In this document: piece by piece, positions 30,074-41,694 of the stretch
How positions within the stretch are numbered: position 1 is the first letter of the stretch
Layout: each line of letters begins with the position of its first letter
Source of the DNA: Oscheius dolichura
Lineage: Eukaryota > Nematoda > Chromadorea > Rhabditida > Rhabditidae
Assembly: GCA_932521035.1 (NCBI GenBank)
Contig: OW051497.1
Span: forward strand, 6,262,001-6,326,000
Reading direction: 5' to 3'
Length of the DNA: 64,000 bases
Made by a program: the position numbers and the translations under genes
The notes under the pieces: generated by a model
Told to the model about the DNA's origin: nothing
The model's database searches: none
What the model saw: only the letters and a program-made list of their open reading frames with translations

Positions 30074-31253
30074 TCAGCAGTTTATTAGTGAAAAGTAAAA
30101 CAGTAAGAATGTAATGAGTAACGGCATAGAAGTTGTTCTCGACGCTTTCATTGGAAATCCATTGCAGAGGTCTTCAGTGCAAACGAAGTAGTTGAGTCCA
30201 TCGCGGATTGCTACCGAATCCTTAAAGGCGCCTAAACAATAATGGTTCTACTCACTTCTTCCATGATAGTTCCGCTGGGAGAATAGACACTTAGGCAGCC
30301 GATTATAGGAGAGAGTTCTCGGACGACCTGTTGATAGCAATACTGTCCTGAGACGTCGTTATTCTGCGAATTGATTGACCACACCTTTACAATAGCCAAA
30401 TTTCCCGAGAGCCCATGTGTAGCAGGTCACGTTTCCCATCATAATTTGTGGTAGCGGCACATTGTTACAATAATCCTGCGGCAGTAGACCGACCGGCTAA
30501 TTACTTACCGTTCGACAATAGCATTGAATTGTTGCAGCTGACTGAGCTCTCTGATAAGTGCAAATAGTGTCATCAGTGTCAGCAAAAGATGCGAGGATGC
30601 CTATTTCTATATAAAATGAAGGCTGTCAAACTAACGTAGCGATGTCTTAGCAGTCGTATATAAATCATCGCAATATCTAGACGTTGGCCCTTCCTCAAGG
30701 TCTCCATACTTGTTTACGACCTTTGTTACTTATTGTTGTATTGTGAAAACAAACCATTTCCATTCTAGTTTGACAGAAATGCCCACGACAAGAGAAGTTG
30801 CTCGCCTGAGCAGTTTCGCTTCTAATGCACATTACTGTAGGTATTTTGGTCACAGGGGTGCTCGGTAACGAAGCAGTATTGCAAAAATCGCTTCTATAAA
30901 ATTACAAGAAAAACCCAGAAAGCTGTATACTGGCAGACGCAGAATATCCCTCCTTTTCTGTTTTGTTCGCAGGAGAAGTTACTTGGAATTTCCTGCCTTG
31001 TAGTAATACAACCCTAATTCGTTTTTAGTGCATTAACGGGGCCTTAAACCTGCGCTGTAACAGGCATATTCGGTAGATCTCTGTATAAATAACAATAGTC
31101 AGCATAACAATCCATATTCTCGATGTCCATATTGCATCTAATAGTAATTAGTAGGGGCATTCTAGAAGCTTACGTTGTTTCTGAGCACGCACATCTTACT
31201 GCAAAGACTACAGTAACTAAGGCGCTGTGAACAATATAGATGGCTAGTAGCAT
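30074..31253 (-). CDS. GPI-anchored protein with tandem Ly6/three-finger-like modules (paralog B)
   Basis: Nine exons (31174-31253, 31050-31137, 30931-31013, 30755-30893, 30636-30708, 30509-30606, 30385-30475, 30256-30347, 30074-30220) sum to 891 nt: 296 residues. The signal peptide is MLLAIYIVHSALVTVVFA. Closing motifs CACSETTCN, CVCQSDFCN, CYCRTDYCN and CTEDLCN mark successive modules. The C-terminal LLITFLLFYFSLINC is a GPI-type signal. The architecture, the exon sizes and the PLP-x-MGNVTC / PYP-x-NGNVEC block between modules show that it is a paralog of the gene at 25907-27195. It lies on the opposite strand, with the K2P channel gene between the two. The first module lacks an obvious N-terminal Cys pair, so it may be shortened. 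Function is inferred only from family: an extracellular ligand or membrane-protein modulator. Confidence 0.72.
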
Positions 31254-31841
31254 TGAGACAGAAGTCCTTTCGTGGTGTGGCAGGTGTAATTTGGTAACTC
31301 TGTAGAGACGCATACCTTTTCAGCATGCTCAGTGAATTTCTGATTATGCGTTTCACGCCGTTCCAGGTGAAATCTACTTGCCCATAAATAACAGCATTTC
31401 CCAGGAAAGAAAATTTATCAAAAAAGTTCAACAACATCCAAGGGCTAAATCAACGACAGTGAAACTATCACAAGTCAACCGGGTAGAGTCTTCCCACTTG
31501 ACCGTTCCTGTCTATGCAAATGGATATAAAATAGACAGAAGGATTGAGAGAGCCCGGAAAGCAACAGAGGAGAAATAAAAGTGAAACCATAAATGAGGAA
31601 AGAAATATACAGGTTAGCACGTGACGGCAGATAAACATGACTACTAGGCTAACTGCATCGGAATCGTCAGGTTCAATAACTTTTTTGGGAATTTTATGAG
31701 GTTTTCTGTGGTAACCAGGAAGAAAGAAAAGAGTCGAGACCAGTAATAATGAAAAGTTATAGAGAAAGATAAAGGGGATAACAACGGGGCCAGGGTGATA
31801 GACGGGAGCCAGGGGTAGAAGGGCAGGAGGAAGTCCTCCGA
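31254..31841. other. Intergenic, no gene recognised
   Basis: About 590 nt between the second Ly6-like gene and the zinc-finger gene, both on the minus strand. A 66-codon plus-strand frame at 31378-31578 has no features. Confidence 0.55.
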
Positions 31842-34131
31842 TTACATGAGGGATTCGATCTCTCCTTTCTCGACCTCGTGCAGTTCTGGAAGGTCTTCTG
31901 GGATAACCTAAAGATATGTTTAGTCTCTACTGAATGGAGTGACTTACGCCTTCCACAAAGGCGCCCTTGCTCTCTTCAATAAGAACTTTAACACCACGCC
32001 CAGGGACAACATCCACCTCCTCAACGTTCGGATCCTTGCCCTGTTCTTCCAAGTAGGATTCAAGCAGCCAAAGAAGATGATCATTGCCAAACATGGGAAC
32101 CAGATTTTCCTCTGTGTTCCAGATTGAAGATTCGGGCAGACACTGCAGAGACGATTATTCAAAGGTTTAAAAAAATCAATACCTTGAAAGGTGTCTCGTC
32201 CTCTTTGAGATGCTTGGCCAGCTGCATAGTATTTCCGATGTCCGTCTTCTGGCAAATCCAACAAGCACCGTTGTAGTTCTGTTTTCTAACATAGTTTATG
32301 AGTTTGGACCGATCGTAGAATGACAGCTTGTTCTCTTTGATCTGTTCAAGGAGGTCGAGTTTGTGAGACTCCTAAAGACGTTATTGAGAAAAGAGAAGTA
32401 GACATACCTTCATATGTGTCAGTATCTCCTCGACTGTTTCACTGTTCTCGTCGCACATCAAGCACAGTACTCGGGTCTCATCCATAGCAAGGTTGTCGTC
32501 TTGCCACTCGCACCAGGAGTTGCTAAAGAGTTCGATATCGAAATACAACGCGAGACAACTAACTCTTCCTCCTCTTCGTCTGAATCTTGGAACGTGGCCA
32601 TAGTATCCTCGAAGTCTTCGGCAAGGACATCCAACCAGCGTTTCCCAAGCTCGAGGTAGTTGATGATGTAGAACTTGTCGTAGTAGTGGTTCTTCGGGTT
32701 GACTTCTCGATGGTTTCGTTTCCTCATGTGGTCCATGAGGGTGTTCTTGTCTTGGAACTGTTTCTCACAATAGATGCACTCATTGTTCTAGAGCTTAATG
32801 TTTCCTTCTGCTAGAGCAACTACCTGCATTTTGGTCTTGAGGTGTTCGATGTATTCAGTTACGAATACAAGATTATCCGGGGAGCCTAAGTTCAGATGGT
32901 GAATCATGTAGAGGTGATGGATAATCTTTGAACGATTCCCTCGAGCTGTATAGCGGCAGAAAATGCATTGTAACTGGAAGGTCTTATCCTCTCTAAAAAT
33001 AGGGTGGATAACAAGATTAGGGAAATGTTACCGTTCTCGCTGTTGGCAGGAGAGGGCTTCCTCCAGACGACGCATAGCCAATCGTTGCCGGAGAGAGTAA
33101 TCCTCGGAGATTGTTTCCGTTATGTGATAAAAGAAGTCAACATCTCCTGGAAAAATTCAAATATATGCCGAGAAACAAGTGGCAAACCATGGAATTGTTC
33201 CCCCTCCTTCGGCTCAACTTTGGGGAATATCTTGTCGACACTCTCCTTGGCGAAGCGTTGTCGCCAGTGTTCAATGTATCGCTTGGGGTCGACAATCAAG
33301 TTCATCTCCGAAACCACAATCCGATGCTCTTTTAACAAATGATCAGCAAACAATTGGATCTGTTCGGGTAGGTCGAAGAACTGGAGGCAACTCAAGCACA
33401 TTGTGGGGCCACCCCATTTTGGAGAGTATCCCACTTGAGGGACAGTTCCGGACAGAGTGCTGAAAAGAAAAGTAGAATACAAAGAAAGACGTGTACCGTA
33501 TTCTTCCACGTGGAAGAGCGAGGCTCATCTTCTGCGGCTGTTTAGGGCCAAACTCCTCGTCGGAATCGGTAAAAGGTTCGTCCAAATCATCGGGAACTAA
33601 GAAGGATGTAACCCTGACGCATAATAGCCACTTACATTCATCGCTGAAGTCACCGTTACTTGTTTGGGACATTGTGCGAGCAGAATCCATTGGACGTCGC
33701 CGGCCATTGTTGGATGTGGTCGATCTGGTCCTCTTGTGGTCGGGGTGGTTGTTTTCACCTCCTTTGATACCGCCCTGGCTCTGGCTCTTTCTCTCAGCCC
33801 AATCCTTTCTTCCGCTCTTACTTTCTTCTAAAATTTTGGCAAATTTGTGAGCCATACGAGAACTACTAACGCTTATTGTTATTAGCATTATTAGACAGGC
33901 TGTTGCGTCTGCTTCCACTTTGTGAGGTGTTATTCTGGTCTACCTTGGTGTTGGATCGGCGGCGAGGAGGACGTTGTTCACCCTGTAAATAAACAGGTAG
34001 GTGATCGAAAATGTATGATAACGTACTTTATGGGAAGTTTCTACGACTTTCTTCTCTTCCTTGGCGCCTGCATCGGCTGGCTTAGGGGCCTGGACCTTTG
34101 CATCGCCAACTCCGTTCACAGATGTTGACAT
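31842..34131 (-). CDS. ZNF277-type C2H2 zinc-finger protein
   Basis: Start ATG 34131, stop TAA 31842-31844, about 13 exons in continuous frame. The first about 130 residues are low complexity and basic (Ser, Asn, Arg, Lys), followed by an acidic patch (DDLDEPFTDSDEEF). The folded part then matches the ZNF277 family. It has a divergent finger MCLSCLQFFD with HLLKEH, a finger LQCIFCRYTARGN with HHLYMIHH, and a finger ECIYCEKQFQDKNTLMDHM. An acidic stretch before NSWCEWQDD leads to the fingers LCLMCDENSE and CWICQKTD. The protein ends in an acidic tail (GEIESLM). ZNF277 proteins are nuclear or ribosome-associated; the human protein has been linked to Polycomb and uS5 binding. The long charged N terminus is unlike compact vertebrate forms and may be lineage-specific. 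Confidence 0.88.
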
Positions 34132-36322
34132 AATACTCCGAAAAGGGGGACCCTTGCCTGAGGATCAGCGACGGGGACAGTCGCGAATCCTGAAACCCTC
34201 GTAATGAACGGGAAACATTCGAGAAGCAAAGTAAACATTATTAATTTGGAAGAGAGCGGGTGCCTGTCTCGGGAGGGAATATTGATTTGCCCAAAATTTA
34301 CATAGGACACTATTGCATCATACGAATATTAAACGCGGAGCAGATTTTTGGCCAAAACCTTTTCGAAACAGTTGATCGTTCATGTTCTATATGCAATAAC
34401 AGAGCTGCAAATTGTATTGAGGATGATGGCACTGCATAACACGGCTGGCATGCAGTCTCCACATGAGCAGGAAGGCAAAGTTCGCCCTTTCAACCCCGTG
34501 CGAGTGAGAAGAAACTTCTCCCCGAAGAAAACAACAGCTTGACTAATTCAACCTTCAAATTTTTGAATGTTTGATTTTAAAAATGGCTTTGCCACGGGCA
34601 AAGGAATGATGCAACGCATAAAAATCGAAATTGAATGTACTAATGGACAAGAATATTAATGAGCCCCTCGTGAGGGTGCGTGCAGCTGGAATGAGACTAA
34701 GCGGACCTCCTATTTTAGGCAGAGTCACGGGATTGGCGTCTAGCCACACCACATTTGCGCCACGCCGCCGAGCCTAGACCCGTTGGCGGCAGACAGACAA
34801 CGGCATTGACGACTGGTAGTCCGGTGCCGATTTTCTTGTCACAGTTGACAAATTGCCAAGTGGGTTCTACGGGTCCAAAAGATCTTTTTTGGTCGCTTTT
34901 CTGGTAGAAGACGTTTTCTAATTTTCAAACTACTTTGTGCTTATCTAATGATGGTTGTAAAAAATGAGCCAATTTCCCAGAAGCAGTAAACTGGAAATTT
35001 GTGAGGTTTAAAAACATAGAGCTCTCCTGAAAGTGACGGGTGCTAAAAAGCTCAAATCGATGCCTTCCCAGCAAGGCTGGAGTGTGTTTTCAAATTACGG
35101 CAAATTTAATTATAGAAAAAAAAACATGAAAATCACCGAGACTTTCTCAGGGTGGAATCTGTGGTTTGTGGATGGTAGCAGTTTAGACAAAGCCACGTGA
35201 TGTCATTGATCAACACAGATTGAACAGGCCGGCAGACACACGCTTGTGATACTCAAAGAGAATAGAACTCAATCTGGAAAACTAGTTGCGGCAGGGCTTA
35301 GCGGGTAGGTGACAAACAACACCGGCTAAAAAATGAGTGACCATCACGTGGATATGGTGAGTTGGCATTCAACAACGCCGTTTCATCAACAACCAGGGGG
35401 TCGTTAGGCATAAGATTAGGCAACGGCGAAATGTGTCAGCAATAAAATTGCCCTTATTAGGCACTGATTCCCTTACTCTGGTAGTCATAAAACCTCCCTC
35501 TTCTATGGTCCATAGCACAAGACATTTGTAAAAAAACCTACTGTAAGTCAGGACGTATAGCTGGGAATGCGAGAAAATATCGCTCTCGTGCTCTTATAAG
35601 GGCATATTGATGAAATCTGTGTCCGTCGTAGACTCATTAAAAGACAACAATATCGCGATTTAGCTTACAGTATCAGGCTGTTTGTGAAGATCTTTTTCGA
35701 CATACTGTCATCGGGTGCTTGTCTTTTCCTATGTTTATACAAGTTCATCTATTGAGATATTGTAGTTTGTCTTGTTGTTTTCAGAGTTTAGCGACAAAAA
35801 TATGAGGAAGTCTAGATGGTGTAAACAGTCGCGATAAGATGTGATTTATCTTGGGAAAGCTTGAACTAACCGGAAACAAGTACTAGAGAAGTGCAAAGCA
35901 AAATCTGATTAAAATATAACAGGCGTGGTGGGAAAGAATTCTGCAAAACCTGACTAAAACTGGAAATGAGCCAGCGGGATGAAAATATGTTGCCTCAGCT
36001 GTCCCGTTGCGTCCCCCGTCGCAACGAGAAAAATAAATTGGACAAAACTTCGTTGTCAAACAGTTTTATACGAGTTGTACAGAAGAAAACAATAGTGCGA
36101 TACTCGTTATTTGAGCAGAGAAAACGAAAAAAAAACCAAATGTAGCTGTGGAGACAGGAGAGAGGACAACAAACGGAAGGGGGTCAATAAGCACGTGGCA
36201 AATGGGAGACAGGTGAGTTTTCTCAGGAAGATCAACCGGAGGAGGGCATTATTGCTGGGATATCAATCGAAGTCCTCGTTGGTAATGGCATAAAAGAAGG
36301 CCAAACGGGGTCAGTTCTAGAA
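34132..36322. other. Intergenic, no gene recognised
   Basis: About 2.2 kb. Only short frames (34348-34542 plus, 34555-34752 minus, 36111-36293 plus) with no domains or consistent splicing. Includes the promoter side of the zinc-finger gene. Confidence 0.5.
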
Positions 36323-37109
36323 TTAGAGGGGGACACTAAGACGGGCGTTGACTATACTAGCCCTTTTGCTACCGACACTGGCTGTCACGGAGTTGGGTCT
36401 GGAATGGGCCCAGTGTTCAGACCGCACGCTCCTCGAAGAACCCTTTGACGTCCTAGACGCTTTGGAGCCCTTTGACGACCTGTCTGACCTAAACGGAAAT
36501 GTCTTGATTTTTTCTCCGGCCGTCTACCTATTGTCTGCAGAGACGTTGTGCCCATGTGACCTCATAGACATCCGCTCTTCCACTATCCAGTACATGAAGT
36601 CTGCATGCATCTTCTTTGTGTCTCTGGAAAACACATCATTAGACTTTATATTTACCCAGACAGCAAGAAATTGCACTGTACCTACCGATATCCGGAGATG
36701 TTGACTATCAGCCAGAAGGCGTAGATGAATAGAAAGGCCGCGCTCACGTAGAGATTTCTAGAAACCCTGAGAATAAAACCTTTTCGTGTCTCACCCAGAT
36801 AACCCCCAAAGATAAGACTAAACCAACCTTAGATGGTGTTTTACCAAACCATTGTCGTTCATGTCCCCGTTTGTGTTTAACTTCCAATACATGCACAGAC
36901 TGAGTATCACAAAAGTTAGAAGGAAGAACTAAAACGGTATGAGTTCTCTATTTTCGAAAGAAACTGACCAAGCTAAAGCATATGTCGAAGATTAAAGGAC
37001 GGACTAGTGCTGGTCTACAAGAGTATATTCCGTAGAGACACATGCAGGTCAATGCAATATGGATCAGTGTCATCGACAGTACTGAAAACATTGTGTCTAC
37101 TTCTTTCAT
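36323..37109 (-). CDS. Small multi-pass membrane protein with Ser/Arg-rich tail
   Basis: Start ATG 37109 (MKEVDTMFSVLSMTLIHIA), exon 36969-37109, then 36845-36928 and further exons to TAA 36323-36325. Three hydrophobic segments are clear: MTLIHIALTCMCLYGIY, FDICFSLFFLLTFVILSLC and VSAAFLFIYAFWLIVNI. The tail (SDRSSKGSKASRTSKGSSRS and on to ASIVNARLSVPL) is Ser, Arg and Lys rich and resembles a phosphorylated cytoplasmic tail. The junction between the second and third segments is ambiguous: either a 23-nt micro-exon between two short introns, or one longer intron from a donor within segment two, keeps the frame. The family was not recognised; a tetraspan or MARVEL-like protein is one possibility. 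Confidence 0.55.
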
Positions 37110-37539
37110 TCTTTGCAATGTTTCATATTTTTAGAGATATCTTGGCTTCCTGTCATGTCTCATGGCCCCCTGTCTGCTGCTAAGCAGGTGCCATTAATTT
37201 GCAGACAAAGGAAGATAAATTTGTTACACAGTCCCAGAGTTGCAACCGCAATTAGATGAATATCTTTGGGTTATATAATTAATTTTCGGCTTCATTTAGT
37301 TTTGTTCTGTCGCTTGATGATCGTCACTTATCCGCGTTGTCTACCTGGGGCAGTAATTATATCCCGGGTGTGAACAGTGTGTTGATTGTGAAGGCCTTTT
37401 CCCAGATGTAATCGCGTCGGTCACGCGGGATAAAAAAGCAGGGCTCATACGTCATTATTGCCCATAAACAAGGGGGAAATATATACGCAAAGGCTAAGTA
37501 AGAGTGACGAGGAAGTAGGCTTTATTCCCGCGTTCCCTC
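37110..37539. other. Intergenic, no gene recognised
   Basis: About 430 nt between two minus-strand genes; contains no open frame of note. Confidence 0.55.
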
Positions 37540-38993
37540 TCATTCCAAGTACTTGTTTTGATTCCCCCTTTTTTCAGTCTCTTGACGTCTGCCCGGCGGA
37601 TTGCCCACACATAGAGATTTTCTCAGAAGCCGTAATATCCAATACGTGAATGGCGAAGGGAACTCACCGGAAACAGTTACGACCGTCTTGACTCGGGCTG
37701 CCAGTTGGTTAGTAGATACAAAGTCGGCTGCCAGTTGGATCAACTTTAGCTGGAGTTCTGTACGGTTCTTAGCACTCTCCTTGTCCTCCGTATCTCCCAC
37801 GATACGCTCTACTTCGGACACAACTAAACATCTTAAGTTGTAACGGATAGCTAGACATACCTTTAAGAATCATAACCGGATTGATGAATGTAAACAGAAT
37901 TGTGAAAAAGGCTGCCAAAATCCTCATCACAAAGTAAACATATCCTGAAAGCAGGCATATTTTAAAGTACTTTAACTTGAAAAAAAGAAAGAAGCTTCCA
38001 GAAATGGATCCGGTTTACTTCAAGTCCTCGTGATGGGCGAAATTCAAAGGATTATGCAGTCAATAAACGGCAAATATCTATTTTTGTCTCCGACACCCAC
38101 ATGTAGGTGGTGGCAAATGGGAGAATGATCTCGCGATAGCAGGAAATTTGCTGCCCCAAAGAGCAGGATGTCCACCAGATTACTAACGTCAGCAGCAGGG
38201 CTTTAAATAAGAAAAGTTGTGTATCCCATTAAAAGATGAGAGGATGCCACCGCCGAGAGATACATAGAAATAAGCAGGAAGTAACCCCCTCTTCCGACTG
38301 GTTAATGAGTCGACAGCACGCAGTCCGCGAGGTGGGTGTCAGTGATAGGAGGTGGTATTTACGGAAAAGGAAGCTATTGAGGACAGATTGAGAAGAAGGC
38401 TGGTATTGACATTGGGAATTGGAAGCGGCTGGAAAGAAGAAGCGCCGAGGTGTTTCATAAGTTTATGGATTACCCTAGAATAATGGGCGACTATGATAAT
38501 AAGTCTAGAAGCGTCTATGACTGAACTGGTAATGAGTTCAAGCCGAATTTGTCTCATCGAATAGTCTGAAGAGCTAAACAACATCGGATGGACAAACATC
38601 AAAGTATTCAAGAAGTGCCCGACCGCTGAAATGAGGAAACCTTGCAGGCCTCTGTTATACGGCAATCTACGTAGGAGGAGGAATGCCATGATTCTTGCCC
38701 GGTGGATCAGCACGTGTACGTAATTTCACGCTTATATGACGCATGATTTGTCAAAACCTCATGTGATGATAGCCGTTGGAGTGTTTGTCCACTTTTTTGT
38801 TAAAGCTGATGATGTGAGACACGCAGCAAAAAAGAAGCGGAATGAACTGAAGCAAAACTGAGAGCACTACTAGCCACTGCATCCGAGAATGGAAGGAGCT
38901 AATCTGTAGTGGATCAATTCGGATGAATCTAAGCTGACTGCCAATCCGCATTAATCTGAAAGCCGCCGATGGCGATGCTCCATAATTATACAA
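37540..38993 (-). CDS. Second orphan 7TM receptor (gene model incomplete)
   Basis: Minus-strand exons carry several membrane segments. They are: WLVVLSVLLQFIPLLFCCVS (near 38840); LQGFLISAVGHFLNTLMFV then LELITSSVIDASRLIIIVAHY (38470-38650); LLPAYFYVSLGALLLTLVIWW joined over a 55-nt intron (38150-38300); and ILAAFFTILFTFINPVMIL with an NP motif in the last segment (37865-37960). The cytoplasmic tail is charged and ends at TGA 37540 (GNQNKYLE). Reading phase could not be made continuous between the first and second membrane segments, nor before the last, so one or two exon borders are wrong or the locus is degenerate. The layout fits a nematode serpentine receptor; no specific family is claimed. 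Confidence 0.5.
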
Positions 38994-39357
38994 ACATTGA
39001 CTTAAGTTGGTTCACTAAAACTAATTGAATTAAGTAGAGAGGGAATTCTAGAAAACGTGAAAACTGTTTAGGGAGTACGTGGGCGTGGATATGAAAGAAT
39101 AATAAGATGTCCGATAACAATAGCTACATCTCCTTGTTATAATTTCACATGCATTAGCCGAATCTAAAAGTATACGGTGTGAATTATTCTGGACGGGGCT
39201 TATAAATGGAGCTCCGAGTATCAGACAAGTGCGAAACGAGAAGATTGACGCAGATTTTGGATTTGTGCAAACTCTGATGAAAGATCAGGATTTAAAGGAA
39301 ATAAATATTTTTATTATCTCTAGAGCCCGGCTTAGGATATGGGAAAACACGTAAAGT
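38994..39357. other. Intergenic, nothing recognised
   Basis: About 360 nt of AT-rich spacer upstream of the 7TM receptor gene and downstream of the SCCPDH-like gene. Confidence 0.55.
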
Positions 39358-41694
39358 CTAGATCTGCTGGCTATCTTCAATCTGGTAAGTGACGCCGAAG
39401 GACTTCAGATAGTCGTAGATGTTGGTATCTCCGAAAGCGGCGGCGGTGGTGTAGACACCTCCCCTGAAGAAAGGTTATTCATTGCCATTCGTCTAATCCC
39501 ACTCTTTAGGAAGACGGTCAGCATCCTTCAAGACTGCCAGAGCGGACGAGAGGATGCATCCACTGGTGGCAATGTAACCGGCATCGGGCCCCTTGCAAGT
39601 GGCGACAACTTTCTTGTTAGGACGACCTTCGTGCTGCTGTTCCAGGGGGAGCTTTGTGTCGTATCCGGTACCGAAGAACCAGTAGACGAAACTAGCCCCA
39701 GCAATTTGCTCATCAGTTGGCCCGGAATTCTAAAGGAATGCTTGTAAATAAAAAGAACGGCAGAGAGTGACCTTGAACATGTAGAAACTGCAGAGATCGG
39801 GATACTTTTGGAGAAGTTTGCGGGTAAGAGGGAACATGACGAGAACAGCGAATGTGGACACCCAGGCAGCAAGGAGAAGAGCCCAGAAGATGGATGTCAC
39901 GCGGATGTAGGTCTCGACGTAGACCGGACGCTCCTTCCTGACCGTGGCGTCGTAATACTGGGAGCGGTTGACAATGGAACGGTCTGCTCCAGGGAATGGA
40001 AGGGCCCATCCGCTGAGCTGTCGCTCGTTGATCTTCCACAGGTTTCCTCTTAAATTCATTCCTTTTTAGGACCTTTGTGAGGGTTACCTCTTGGGAGGAC
40101 GAGCAACTCCCTTGACAACCTTTTCAGGCATAATAGCTCTCCTCAACTTTCCGAGTCCATCCTTTGCGGCTTCGCTAATACCCAAGATAAGAGTCTGATA
40201 AGTTCCGGCATTGAAAGAGTATCCCTAAATTTTTCTGATAAAACAACAAAAACCAAAACATACGGCGGGCCCGTTGATAATCTGAACAAAGGTTTCGGCA
40301 TGGTTGAGATCTCCATCAAAGTTCCTCTTGAGGAAGTGGACACCGAGGTCGCAGGGGATAGAGTCCCATCCACAGGCTCCAACTACATAGACGCCCTTCT
40401 CTTTGGCGAGTTCTCCGTACTTTGCAGCCATTTTCTCAAGGAATGCCGGCTCTCCGGAGATGTCCAAGTGGCTGGCTCCATTTTCAACAGCAGCTTTCAC
40501 TACAGCTTCCCCGTGTAGTCGGTACTAAAAATCATTCATGACGCTGATGGTTTTTTTCTTTTTAAAACCAAAAATCTCCGAATGAACAATAAAAAAGAAA
40601 ACAGGCTCCGCTATCTTATCTTTTAAGTGTTTTTACGTTTTCCTGATACCGAGTATCAAAGGTTTTTCAAGTCATATGCCGTGTTACGTAGGCAGTCATC
40701 ATTGTATTGAATGTCCGGAAAGTGGTCCCTTCCGTGAGACCGGTACAAAGGAATGAATAAATAAATAAAATGACTCACTGGTCCAACGGCATTGACGATA
40801 AGCTTTGCTTGCTTAGCCATGGTAGCCAGACTTTCCTCATTGTCGGTGCTGGCAACAATGATGGGAATCGAGCGAATATTCTTGCCTGAAGAGGAATATA
40901 TGAATAAGGTCCCGGCGTTTCTCTCTCTTGGTTTTCGATGTAAACCTGACTCGCTGGCTGTGTGCGTAGCTCAGTATCCCAAACTTTCAATAACAATGTA
41001 CCATCTGCCTGTTCGACAAGCTGTTCAAATTTACAATACTTTCATCCCTCCGATCTCACCTCCCACGCATTGTTTTTGAAAAAATTTTCGTTAAGAAATC
41101 GGGACAGCCGTTCTGTGCACACTTTTGTGACGCCTGTGGTGACCTTTAAATTGGCCATGACGACAGTTTCCGACTGAAAGTAGTTCACGAAAACAAACTT
41201 TTGGTAGTGTTCGATCTTCGACAAAAGAACGGCAGTTGTTGTCGTTTCAGAAAAACTTCCGCATTTATTACAATGTTTCATAGCTTAGGTTTTACTTGCG
41301 TCACACAGCTGGCATGGCAAACACCAAAGTTTGTCCCCAAAAAGACAGCAGTTGTCCATGAGCAGTGACAACGACACTTGTTAAGATCTTTGAAATCGTT
41401 TTTGTTTTAAAGATACCCCGTTTCAACGAAATTCACTGGTTGTACGGTGGAATGATTGGGTGCAGTTAATAGCAGGCATTTCCTGTTGGACACGACTGGA
41501 ATTTGTAACAGCAATTAAATGGGCGCACCTGTTTTGCTGGAAATATCATCTAGGACCTTGCGCAGCTTGTTCTCACTCCTGCCGGCTACCGCGTAGGAAA
41601 GTCCCTCGAAGTGCTTAGAGTTTACGATGCTTTCCACGATATGTGCACCCGTAAAACCAGTGGCTCCATACACAACCAAGTCGTAGCGAGACAT
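39358..41694 (-). CDS. Saccharopine dehydrogenase-like oxidoreductase (SCCPDH family)
   Basis: Start ATG 41694, stop TAG 39358-39360. Exon 1 (to 41521) encodes the Rossmann start MSRYDLVVYGATGFTGAHIV and the family block YAVAGRSENKL. After an intron of about 620 nt, the next exon continues KNIRSIPIIVASTDNEESL and IVNAVGP. Later exons carry GASHLDISGEPAFLEKM, ACGWDSIPCDLGVHFLK and a C-terminal part with a hydrophobic segment, ending in QIEDSQQI. This matches the SCCPDH family, relatives of saccharopine dehydrogenase found on lipid droplets, mitochondria and other membranes, whose substrate is not established; a lysine-degradation role should not be assumed. The GxTGFTG nucleotide-binding motif is intact. 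The first intron contains a same-strand open reading frame described separately. Confidence 0.88.
40946..41281 (-). CDS. Possible nested gene or alternative exons inside SCCPDH intron 1
   Basis: Within the large first intron of the SCCPDH-like gene, same strand. Exon 41060-41281 starts at an ATG (MKHCNKCGSFSETTT) and includes KVCTERLSRFLNENFF. It ends at a good donor (GAG then gtgaga), and a 39-nt intron leads in frame to exon 41020-40946 (LVEQADGTLLLKVWDTELR). The second exon ends at a donor whose 60-nt intron would splice to the acceptor of SCCPDH exon 2. The sequence looks protein-like and has the local intron style, but no family was recognised. Alternatives are an alternative first exon of the host gene read in another frame, or chance. 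Confidence 0.35.

Noticed and set aside
30348-30384. Frameshift or pseudogene in the second Ly6-like gene
   Set aside because: Choosing the acceptor ctcag at 30348 instead of cgcag gives a normal 37-nt intron and an uninterrupted reading frame with all Cys motifs.
33343-33918. 191-codon minus-strand frame
   Set aside because: It reads through two introns of the ZNF277-like gene; only its upstream part is true coding sequence.
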